This document shows positions 23,666 to 31,404 of a stretch of 43,233 nt of DNA, piece by piece. The stretch's first letter is position 1, and each line of letters starts with the position of its first letter. Position numbers and translations under genes: made by a program. The notes beneath the pieces are model-generated. The model was not told where the DNA came from, searched no databases, and saw nothing but the letters and a program-made list of their open reading frames with translations. Location of the stretch: positions 33,351 through 76,583 of the forward strand of contig DBKZ01000057.1 of assembly GCA_002297415.1 (NCBI GenBank). The letters run 5' to 3'. Origin of the DNA: Ruminococcaceae bacterium UBA737. GTDB lineage: Bacteria > Bacillota > Clostridia > Oscillospirales > Acutalibacteraceae.

Positions 23666-25516
23666 ATGTGCGGTTTTATAGGCTTTACCGATTTAAGACC
23701 TAAGGAAGAAAAGAAAATAATCGCCGAAAATATGGCTGACAGAATAATTCACCGCGGACCCGACAGCGACGGGTATTTTACCGACGATACAGTCGCTCTC
23801 GGCTTCAGGAGACTCTCAATTGTAGACTTAGCGGGCGGAGACCAGCCTATTTTCAACGAGGATAAAACAAAGGTAATAGTTTTTAACGGCGAGATTTATA
23901 ATCATAAGGAATTAAGAAGCGAGCTTGAAAAAAAGGGACATATCTTTTCAAGCAACGCCGACACCGAGGCTATTCTTCACGGCTACGAGGAATACGGCGA
24001 CGAGCTTTTTAACAAGCTTCGCGGAATGTTCGCATTTGTTATTTACGATTTAAAGACAAAAGAGCTTGTAGGTGCGAGAGACCCGTTCGGCATAAAGCCG
24101 TTTTATTATTACAGAAAAAATGACAGCTTTATGTTTGCCTCCGAAATCAAGGCCATGCTTGCGCACCCCGATTTTGAAAAGGAAGTAAACAGAAGCGCTC
24201 TTAAAATGTTCCTTTTATTCCAGTACTCGGTATTTGAAGAAACATTTTTTAAAAATGTCTATAAGCTAAACCCCGGACATTGTTTTAAATATAAAGACGG
24301 GAATTTAGAAATCAAACAGTATTTCGAGGTAAAATATAACAAGGTTGACAAGGGCTACGAGGAATATAAAAAGGAAATCAAGGAAGCTCTTGAAAACTCC
24401 GTAAGCTGTCATAAGCTGTCGGCTGATGTTGAGGTAGGGTCATATCTTTCGGGCGGCGTTGATTCCTCTTATGTGGTAAGCGTCGCAAAACCCGACAAAA
24501 CCTTTACGGTAGGCTTTGATGTAAACGGGTTTGACGAAACAAAAATGGCTCACGATTTTTCGGAAAGCTGCGGAATTCATAATTTCAGCAAATATATTTC
24601 AAAGGACGAATTTTTTGACGCGCTGCCTAAGGTGCAATACCATACCGACGAGCCCGAAGCTAACCTTTCGGCAGTTCCCCTGCTTTTTCTTTCAAAGCTT
24701 GCAAGCGAAAAGGTAAAGGTTGTTTTATCGGGCGAGGGGTCCGACGAAATGTTCGGCGGATATAACGAATATCCCGAAACCTTAGGGGTTAAGGCATATA
24801 TGGCGCTTCCGTCGGGAATTAAAAACACCGCTTCGAAAATCGCGAAAAAGCTCCCCCACTTCCCCGGCAAAAACACAATTATAAAATATGCCAAGCCTTT
24901 TTGCGAGAGATACATGGGTCACGCTCAGATAATGGACGAGGACGAGGCAAACGAAATTTTGTGCGAGGATTTAAGGGACAATTCCACCACAACCGAGGTT
25001 TTAAAGCCTTTTTACGATAAGGTTAAAAATGAGGACGACTGCCTGCAAAAAATGTATATAGATATGCACTTCTGGCTCCCGCAGGACATCCTATTAAAAG
25101 CGGATAAAATGACAATGGCAAATTCCCTTGAGCTGAGAGTCCCCTTCCTTGACAAAGAGGTTTGGCAAGTTGCTTCCGCAATTCCCACAAAGTATTTAAT
25201 AAAGGGCAAAAAGACAAAGGCAATATTCCGCGATGTTGCGGAAGAAAAAATGCCCGAGGAATGGAGCAAGAGAAGAAAATTAGGCTTCCCTGTTCCCTTT
25301 TCAAAATGGGTTAAGGAAGATAAATACTATAACCGTGTAAAAGAAATGTTTGAAAAAGACGCCACATCGCTTTTTTTTGATAAAAACGCGATATTAAAGC
25401 TGTTAGAGGAGCATAAAAACGGCATTAAGAACAACGGCAGAAAAATCTACAACATCTATACTTTCCTTATCTGGTACGATGTTTATTTCGGGGAGAACAG
25501 TAAATGGGTAAGCTGA
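23666..25516 (+). CDS. asnB: Asparagine synthetase (glutamine-hydrolysing), candidate AsnH-type amidase of cell-wall D-Asp
   Basis: Class II amidotransferase plus synthetase of 616 residues. I start at the ATG at 23666 because Cys2 must become the N-terminal nucleophile (MCGFIGF); the upstream TTG at 23660 would bury it. Glutaminase motifs IIHRGPDSDG and FNGEIYNH are present. The synthetase domain has the PPi-loop SGGVDSS (262-268), VLSGEGSDEMFGGY and LRVPFLDKEV. By sequence it could make free L-asparagine. Its tight position after a D-Asp ligase-like gene and before a lipid flippase suggests a role like Lactococcus AsnH, which amidates D-Asp in the peptidoglycan crossbridge. It overlaps the flippase gene by 13 bp. 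Confidence 0.88.
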   Translation: MCGFIGFTDLRPKEEKKIIAENMADRIIHRGPDSDGYFTDDTVALGFRRLSIVDLAGGDQPIFNEDKTKVIVFNGEIYNHKELRSELEKKGHIFSSNADTEAILHGYEEYGDELFNKLRGMFAFVIYDLKTKELVGARDPFGIKPFYYYRKNDSFMFASEIKAMLAHPDFEKEVNRSALKMFLLFQYSVFEETFFKNVYKLNPGHCFKYKDGNLEIKQYFEVKYNKVDKGYEEYKKEIKEALENSVSCHKLSADVEVGSYLSGGVDSSYVVSVAKPDKTFTVGFDVNGFDETKMAHDFSESCGIHNFSKYISKDEFFDALPKVQYHTDEPEANLSAVPLLFLSKLASEKVKVVLSGEGSDEMFGGYNEYPETLGVKAYMALPSGIKNTASKIAKKLPHFPGKNTIIKYAKPFCERYMGHAQIMDEDEANEILCEDLRDNSTTTEVLKPFYDKVKNEDDCLQKMYIDMHFWLPQDILLKADKMTMANSLELRVPFLDKEVWQVASAIPTKYLIKGKKTKAIFRDVAEEKMPEEWSKRRKLGFPVPFSKWVKEDKYYNRVKEMFEKDATSLFFDKNAILKLLEEHKNGIKNNGRKIYNIYTFLIWYDVYFGENSKWVS

Positions 25517-27120
25517 AAAAATCCTCATTTTTAGAGGGCGCTTTTATTGCTACCGTTTGTATTTTCATAAGTAAAATATTAGGTATTATCTATGTTATTC
25601 CCTTTAAAAAGATTATCGGGGACGACGGCGGCGCGCTTTACGGCTACGCTTATAACATTTATAATATTTTTCTTACGATTTCAAGCGTAGGAATACCCTT
25701 TGCCATCTGCAAGCTCGCAAGCGAATATGACGCGCTCGGGCTTACCGAAAAAAAGGTCAGAATGTACAGGCTGGCAACAAGGATAATCGCGGCGTTCTCT
25801 GTAATTTCGTTTTTAATCTGCTTTTTCTTTGCAGGTCCGCTTTCAAAGCTTATTATAGGCGATATCGAGGGCGGAAACACCTTTGAGGATGTTAAGTTCG
25901 TTATCCGCTGTATTGCGTTCACCCTGCTAATCGTGCCGCTTTTAAGCATAAAAAGAGGATATCTGCAAGGGCACAAATTTATAAGCCAGCCTTCGATAAG
26001 TCAGGTTATAGAACAGCTTGTAAGAATAATAGTTATTTTAATAGGCAGTTATCTTTTCGTTTTCGTTTTTAAGCTTCCGATAAGATTTGCCGTAGGAATT
26101 TCTGTTTTTGCGGCGGCCGTAGGCGGATTTATAGCTTATCTTTATTTATCGAAAACCGTCCGCAGGAACAAAGAGGATTTAAGCCTTAACACAAAAGCTC
26201 TTGATTCGTCTAATGACAAAACGATAATAAAGGATATTGTCCTTTGCTCAATTCCGTTTATAATAATAAATCTTGCAAACACGCTGTATACAAGCACCGA
26301 TATGATTTTGGTGCTTCACACACTTCCCCGCCTCGGCTTTACAGGCAAGGAAACGGAATTTATAAGCAGTGTTTTCACAACATGGGGAACCAAATTCAAC
26401 GCTATTATAACAGCGGTTTCAACAGGTCTTATTGTAAGCCTTATTCCGAATATAGTTCACGATTACACCTGTAAGGATTTTGAGCTTGTAAACACAAATT
26501 TCAATAAGTGCCTTAAAATAATTCTTCTGATAATCGCCCCGCTTTCGCTTTTTATAAGTCTTGAAGCGGACAACTTCTGGACTGTTTTTTACGGGCAGAA
26601 TAAAACCGGCTCTTCGATAATAAAATTTACAATAATAGTAACTATTTTCGACTGCCTTTATATGGTGCTTAATTCCCTGCTCCAGAGCCTTAACAAAAAG
26701 CATATAATTTACAGGAGCGTTATAACGGGACTTGTTATCAACCTTATTTTAGATGTTCCTTTTATGTATCTGTTCAAATTCTTAGGGCTTAAAGCTTTTT
26801 ACGGCGCTATAACCGCAACTCTTGCAGGTTTCCTTGTTTCTAATACCATGAGTCTGCTTTATCTTAAAAAGAACATGGAAATAAACTTTACGGAAACCTT
26901 AAAGGCAATGCCCAGAGCACTGCTTTCTTACGCCGTTCTTATTCTGCTTTGTACCGTTTTCAACAGGTTTGCAATAAGCGGAGGTTCAAGAATAAAGAGT
27001 ATGCTTTTTATAGTTGTTTCGGGAATTATCATAGGAGGAATTTATATCCTTATAAATTTAAAACAGCTTAAAACAATTCTTCCCGAAAAGCTTTTAAGAA
27101 AGCTTAAATTGATAAAATAA
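25504..27120 (+). CDS. MurJ/YtgP/SpoVB-type oligosaccharide-lipid flippase
   Basis: A 538-residue polytopic membrane protein of the MOP superfamily, with about 14 hydrophobic segments spread from residue 10 to 535. The N-terminus FLEGAFIATVCIFISKILGI is followed by YVIPFKKIIG, then SVGIPFAICKLASEYDALG and RGYLQGHKFISQPSISQVIEQ, the pattern of Firmicutes lipid II flippases (YtgP/MurJ) and SpoVB. It would move undecaprenyl-linked precursor across the membrane. The ATG lies inside the end of the asparagine synthetase gene (13-bp overlap), so synthesis is likely coupled. The context favours lipid II or a modified lipid II over an O-antigen or capsule unit, as no glycosyltransferase genes are near. 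Whether it is a housekeeping MurJ or SpoVB cannot be told from sequence alone. Confidence 0.85.
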   Translation: MGKLKKSSFLEGAFIATVCIFISKILGIIYVIPFKKIIGDDGGALYGYAYNIYNIFLTISSVGIPFAICKLASEYDALGLTEKKVRMYRLATRIIAAFSVISFLICFFFAGPLSKLIIGDIEGGNTFEDVKFVIRCIAFTLLIVPLLSIKRGYLQGHKFISQPSISQVIEQLVRIIVILIGSYLFVFVFKLPIRFAVGISVFAAAVGGFIAYLYLSKTVRRNKEDLSLNTKALDSSNDKTIIKDIVLCSIPFIIINLANTLYTSTDMILVLHTLPRLGFTGKETEFISSVFTTWGTKFNAIITAVSTGLIVSLIPNIVHDYTCKDFELVNTNFNKCLKIILLIIAPLSLFISLEADNFWTVFYGQNKTGSSIIKFTIIVTIFDCLYMVLNSLLQSLNKKHIIYRSVITGLVINLILDVPFMYLFKFLGLKAFYGAITATLAGFLVSNTMSLLYLKKNMEINFTETLKAMPRALLSYAVLILLCTVFNRFAISGGSRIKSMLFIVVSGIIIGGIYILINLKQLKTILPEKLLRKLKLIK

Positions 27121-27140
27121 TCGAAAGAGGGTAAATTCAA

Positions 27141-28265
27141 ATGGATTTTTTAAGGCGGACTTGGGCTGAAATAGACCTGAATGCTCTTAAAAACAATTTT
27201 GATATTATCAGAAAAAAAGCAGGAGATACAAAAATCGCGGCGGTTGTCAAGGCGGACGCTTACGGCCACGGTGCAAAAATAATCGCACCTGTGCTTGAGA
27301 AACTTGGCGCTGACGCATTCGCGGTTTCAAACATAGAAGAGGCTTTAGAGCTTAGAAGCTGCAAAATTACAAAGCCTATTCTTATTTTAGGCTACACTCC
27401 TACCGACCACTGCGACGCGCTCATTGAAAACGATATTTCTCAGTGCGTTTATTCGCTTGATTATGCAAAAGAGCTTTCGAAAGCCGCCCGCGCCTTAGGA
27501 AAGACCCTTAAAATTCATTTAAAGCTGGATTCGGGAATGGGCAGAATAGGATTTGATTGCAGAAGCGACTCTCTTTCGGGGCTAAATGACGCTTATGCTG
27601 CCGCAACTCTACCTTGCTTTGACTGCGAGGGAATTTTCACGCATTTTGCGGTTTCGGACCGCACTCCCGACTCTGAGGACGGATTTACAGACGAGCAATA
27701 TAACAGATTTATAAAAGCGGTGGATATTCTTAAATCCAAGGGGCTTACGCCTGAAGTTATTCATTGCTCGAACTCTGCGGCTATATGCAGGGACTCTGAA
27801 AAAAAACTTGATATGGTAAGACCGGGGATTATTCTTTACGGACTTTCTCCCGAGCCGAAGCTTAAAGATATCGGAGATTTTATACCTGTTATGACTTTAA
27901 AATCCACCGTTTCGATGGTTAAGGAAATAGGAGCGGGAGAAACCGTCAGCTACGGAAGGACATTTACGGCAGACAAAAAAATGCGCCTTGCCACGGTTGC
28001 GATAGGCTATGCCGACGGATACCCGAGACAGCTTTCAAACAAAGGGAGCGTTCTTATTAACGGAAAAAGAGCAAAAATTACGGGAAGAATCTGCATGGAC
28101 CAGATGTTAGTCGATGTTTCGGACATAGAAGATGTACATATAGGAACAGAGGTTATTCTTTTCGGAAAGGAGCTTTCGGTAAACGAATTAGCCGAGCTTG
28201 TCGGAACGATAAATTATGAAATTCTCTGCGGAATTTCAAAAAGGGTTATAAGGACGGTTGTTTAA
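27141..28265 (+). CDS. alr: Alanine racemase (canonical)
   Basis: PLP-dependent fold-III racemase of 374 residues that makes D-alanine for peptidoglycan. All hallmark positions are canonical: Lys37 in VVKADAYGHG, Arg in GMGRIG, HCSNSAAIC at the phosphate loop, VRPGIILYG with the pyridine-facing arginine, catalytic Tyr271 in VSYGRTF, GYADGYPR and GRICMDQ. Starting at MDFLRRTWAEIDL matches the family, with AGAGGG upstream. It follows the flippase by 20 bp. Having this enzyme in the same operon as the divergent racemase at 21263 makes it unlikely that both serve the same reaction. Confidence 0.95.
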   Translation: MDFLRRTWAEIDLNALKNNFDIIRKKAGDTKIAAVVKADAYGHGAKIIAPVLEKLGADAFAVSNIEEALELRSCKITKPILILGYTPTDHCDALIENDISQCVYSLDYAKELSKAARALGKTLKIHLKLDSGMGRIGFDCRSDSLSGLNDAYAAATLPCFDCEGIFTHFAVSDRTPDSEDGFTDEQYNRFIKAVDILKSKGLTPEVIHCSNSAAICRDSEKKLDMVRPGIILYGLSPEPKLKDIGDFIPVMTLKSTVSMVKEIGAGETVSYGRTFTADKKMRLATVAIGYADGYPRQLSNKGSVLINGKRAKITGRICMDQMLVDVSDIEDVHIGTEVILFGKELSVNELAELVGTINYEILCGISKRVIRTVV

Positions 28266-28337
28266 TTTCTAAAAACGGGCAATATAAAATCAAGACGGTA
28301 AAATGCGGTTCAAACTAAAATAAAAAGGAGAATTTTT

Positions 28338-29252
28338 ATGGATTTCGAAATCAAATCGGTAAAGGTGAAATCAAGCGACGGAATTCACACCTTAAGAGGC
28401 AAAATCTTTATCCCCTCAGGCGAAATCAAGGGCATACTTCATCTTGTCCACGGTATGACCGAGCACATAAACCGCTATGATTCGTTTTTTGCCGAATTTG
28501 CAAAAAACGGTTATGTCTGCTGCGGTTATGATAACTTGGGCCACGGCAAAACCGTTGACGGTAAGGATGAATTGGGCTTTATCGCGCATAAAAAGGGATA
28601 TGATTATCTTATGCGCGATGTTAAAATATTCTCCGATAAAATAAGGAAAAATTATCCTAAGGTTCCCTATATTTTAATGGGTCACAGCATGGGCTCTTTC
28701 ATAGTAAGAGGAACTGCCGTTAATTATGTAACCGACCTCGATAAGCTGATAATCTGCGGAACCGGAGGACCCAATCCGTTTTCCGCCGCAGGACTTTTAA
28801 TTACGGATATTTTAAAGCTGTTTAAAGGCGAAAAATATATTTCAAAAACAGTCGATAAAATTGCATTCGGAACATTTAACAAGCGCTTCGAGGGCGATTC
28901 GGAATACAACTGGCTGACTAAAGACCCCGAGGTTATCGGAGTTTATTCAAAAGACGAGCTTTGCACCTTTAAATTCACTGTAAGCGCAATGCACGATCTG
29001 GTTAAATTAAACCGCATTGCAAACAGTAAAAAATTCTTTAAAAAGCTTGACAAGTCTATCCCCGTACTGATTGTTTCGGGCGACAGCGACCCTGTAGGAG
29101 ACTATTCAAAGGGTGTAAAAAAGGTTTATAACAGGCTTAAAGGCGGAAGAGACGTTACCTTAAAGCTTTATGAAAACTGCAGGCATGAAATCCATAACGA
29201 TACCTGCAAAAACGAAATGATTGAGGATATTCTTGAATTTTTAGAAAAATAA
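28338..29252 (+). CDS. Alpha/beta hydrolase (serine aminopeptidase S33/lysophospholipase type)
   Basis: A 304-residue hydrolase of the monoacylglycerol lipase/lysophospholipase group. The N-terminal sheet leads to HLVHGMTEHINRY (oxyanion region), then YDNLGHGKT, the nucleophile elbow GHSMG (Ser117), the acidic residue in SGDSDPVGDY (near 255) and the catalytic histidine in CRHEIHNDT (near 286). No signal peptide is visible, so it should act in the cytoplasm, perhaps on lysolipids or monoacylglycerol. AAAAGGAGAA precedes the ATG. It lies 72 bp after alr in the same direction without an obvious terminator or promoter, so it may be part of the long operon. The true substrate is not known. Confidence 0.88.
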   Translation: MDFEIKSVKVKSSDGIHTLRGKIFIPSGEIKGILHLVHGMTEHINRYDSFFAEFAKNGYVCCGYDNLGHGKTVDGKDELGFIAHKKGYDYLMRDVKIFSDKIRKNYPKVPYILMGHSMGSFIVRGTAVNYVTDLDKLIICGTGGPNPFSAAGLLITDILKLFKGEKYISKTVDKIAFGTFNKRFEGDSEYNWLTKDPEVIGVYSKDELCTFKFTVSAMHDLVKLNRIANSKKFFKKLDKSIPVLIVSGDSDPVGDYSKGVKKVYNRLKGGRDVTLKLYENCRHEIHNDTCKNEMIEDILEFLEK

Positions 29253-29281
29253 AAGCCCATAATAGCCTTTGAGGCGATATT

Positions 29282-29866
29282 ATGAGACTTAAAGAAAAAA
29301 CCAAGGATATTTTAAGGGTTGTTTTTTCAACCGCAATAAGCGCATGCGTATTTTTGCTGTTTGTTATAGGTTTTATAAAGCTTTGTGAAAAAACCGGTGC
29401 TATAGATTATAAATCTGCCGAAACAAAGCAAAGTAAAATTCCTTACAGTAAGGAAATCCCAGAAAACATTACTGTTTCTATCCGTTTTTTTGACGGAAGC
29501 GTGACTTTGGCTGAGTTTGACTTTAAAAATTCAAGACTTATTTTAAAAGAGGATGACAGCAAGACTAAAACCGACAGATATCTAATCGTCAGCGAAAATT
29601 CCGCCGCAGAAATTATAGACAGTATCGGCGGAATAGAAATTGAGGGAATGCGGCTGACAGGCGTTCAGGCGGTACAGAATTACAGTCAGGGAATTTTAAA
29701 TAAAAAGCAGGTAATATGCGGATTTTTTAAAAAAGCGCCCGACAATCTGACGGGAGAAAAGATTTCCGATATTCTTAACTTTTGCGAAACGGATATTACC
29801 GCTCTGGACGCTTATTATTGGAGCGATTATATTTCGAATCTTTGCAAAAACGCAAGCTATAACTGA
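29282..29866 (+). CDS. Small membrane-anchored protein with weak LCP-like segment (function unknown)
   Basis: I do not recognise this 194-residue protein with confidence. Residues 10-35 form one hydrophobic helix (VFSTAISACVFLLFVIGFIK) after a basic start, giving a single-pass protein with the C-terminal 155 residues outside. The segment AAEIIDSIGGIEIEGMRLTG followed by VQAVQNYSQG and KKQVICGFF resembles the second half of the LytR-CpsA-Psr domain (IIDAIGG...LNGEQAL), but the catalytic first half and its aspartate/arginine set are not apparent. It may be a reduced or non-enzymatic LCP relative. It lies 29 bp after the hydrolase gene and 14 bp before the broken lipoprotein gene. A role at the cell surface is inferred. 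Confidence 0.65.
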   Translation: MRLKEKTKDILRVVFSTAISACVFLLFVIGFIKLCEKTGAIDYKSAETKQSKIPYSKEIPENITVSIRFFDGSVTLAEFDFKNSRLILKEDDSKTKTDRYLIVSENSAAEIIDSIGGIEIEGMRLTGVQAVQNYSQGILNKKQVICGFFKKAPDNLTGEKISDILNFCETDITALDAYYWSDYISNLCKNASYN

Positions 29867-29880
29867 AACGGAGAAAATTT

Positions 29881-31223
29881 ATGAAAAAAAGCGGCAAAAT
29901 TTTTCGGCATATTCTTATCCTTAACGGTAGTATTATCACTTTGCTCCTGCAAGAAAAAAGCACTTGATAATTCAGATTATTCTTCTTATTTTGTATTTGG
30001 AGACAATTCCCTCTCTTCGGATCAAATCTTCGAATCGGGGGAGCCAAAATCAGAAATTACCGAAAAAACTTCCGAAAAGACCACACACGCCTGTCCCCTC
30101 TTCGGGCGGAGCCGTTATTGAAACGGTTATCAAGGACAAGGAAATAAAAAGGGTTCCGTCCGACGGAATAAGAATAAAAAGCGACAGGCTGACGGTTTTT
30201 TCGTCTCTCGGCACCGCAAGGCAGGAAATTTATAAAAAGCTTCTTGCGGCAACAGAGGAATTCACAACCGGCTGGATAGATTTAGGAAAGCTTGACGGCA
30301 ATTTTAAAAGCGACATTTCAGCGGCTTTTCAGGCATTATGCGACGATTACCCCGAAATGTTCTGGCTGCCATCAAGCTATATGTTAAGCCGCACGGAATC
30401 GGGCGAAATAGCTGTTATGTTTGATGGAAAGGCTGAGTCATATACCCTTTCTTACCTTGCCTCAAAATCCGAGGCAAAAGAGATGAAAGCGAGACTTAAC
30501 GGGGTGCTTAATTCGGTTGCGGCGGCGACCGAGAATTTAAGCTCGCAATTTGAAGCCGAGCTTTATATTCATGATTTTATCTGCAGCAATACAACCTACA
30601 ATACGAACGGAAAATATATCTATTCGGCTTATGGCGCGCTTGTAGATAAGAATGCCGTTTGCGAGGGCTATTCAAGAGCCTTTGCGCTTCTTTGCTCAAA
30701 GGCAGGAATAAACTCATTCCTTGTAAGAGGTGTGAGCAGAGGGCAAAACCACATGTGGAACACCGTAAGCATTGATAACGCTTGGTATAACATAGATGTC
30801 ACTTGGGACGATCAGAACATACAGGGAAATCCGACCTACAGCTATTTTAATTTAACCGACGCTGAATTAAACATTGACCACACCCCTGCCTCCCACATCA
30901 ATCCGAAATCGGGAGCGGCAGACGAAAGCGGATTATTTAACCTTACAAAGAACAGCTGTACTGCTGCTGAAGTGAACTATTTTGTTCATGAAAAGCTTAT
31001 TTTAAACAGCGAAAGCGAAATCGGAGAACTATCCTTTTATATTAAATGGCAGCTTGACCGAGGTAAGCATTTTGCCCAGATAAAGGTTACAAATCAAAGT
31101 CTTTTAGCGGACGCCTCGGAGCTTAGGGGAAAAATTGCCGACGCAATGCAGAGAAACTTTTCTGTGGCGCTTACGGGAATGAATTTAATACAGAATACTA
31201 ATTATATTATTGTTTACTTTTAA
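29881..31223 (+). pseudogene. Transglutaminase-like domain lipoprotein, broken by two frameshifts
   Basis: The C-terminal 30123-31223 part reads as one domain with a transglutaminase-like triad: Cys in AVCEGYSRAF, His in NHMWNTV, Asp in NIDVTWDD. The N-terminus is split over three frames. The ATG at 29881 has a correct GGAG site but its frame stops after 28 codons. One base on, the frame reads AAKFFGIFLSLTVVLSLCSC then KKKALDNSD, a lipoprotein signal peptide; removing one of the seven A residues at 29884-29890 joins it to the ATG. That frame must shift by one more base before its TGA at 30119 to enter the main frame, for example at the G run 30037-30041 or C run 30095-30098. Either real decay or homopolymer sequencing error. 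When intact it would be a surface lipoprotein acting on the cell envelope. Confidence 0.75.
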
Positions 31224-31230
31224 ATTTTTA

Positions 31231-31270
31231 AGCCTCTGCTTATTTTATTAGGTTAAAATCAGCAGAGGTT
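31231..31270 (+). terminator. Intrinsic terminator at end of the long plus-strand operon
   Basis: Stem CCTCTGCT (31233-31240) with AGCAGAGG (31261-31268), extended inward by AT pairs, then a T-rich tail (31269-31278). It lies 8 bp after the lipoprotein stop codon. Confidence 0.82.
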
Positions 31271-31327
31271 TATTTTTTTAAGTATTTTCTTCTTTTACAT
31301 TAAAAATTAAGAGAAATCCGGCTTTTG

Positions 31328-31356
31328 TTGACTTTATTTTAAGAATAAACTATAAT
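31328..31356 (+). promoter_or_regulatory. Sigma-A promoter of glutamine synthetase
   Basis: TTGACT (31328-31333), a 17-bp spacer and perfect TATAAT (31351-31356), 49 bp upstream of the TTG start. No obvious operator dyad is seen between the promoter and the start. Confidence 0.85.
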
Positions 31357-31404
31357 AATATTAACTTGTCAATTTTTCTTTTTTTTAATTTCGGAGGGTG
31401 TATT

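Noticed and set aside
25504..27120. Capsule or O-antigen cluster centred on the flippase
   Set aside because: No glycosyltransferase, sugar-nucleotide enzyme or polymerase gene is nearby; neighbours are amino-acid racemases, a ligase and an amidotransferase.
29881..29965. Programmed ribosomal frameshift in the lipoprotein gene
   Set aside because: Seven A could slip, but a second shift further on is also needed and no stimulatory structure or release-factor-like context is seen; decay or read error is simpler. Kept only as a finding to check.
31366..31404. Longer N-terminus for GlnN
   Set aside because: No ribosome site precedes it, the GGAGGG site would be inside the coding region, and the extension is hydrophobic and not found in this enzyme family.
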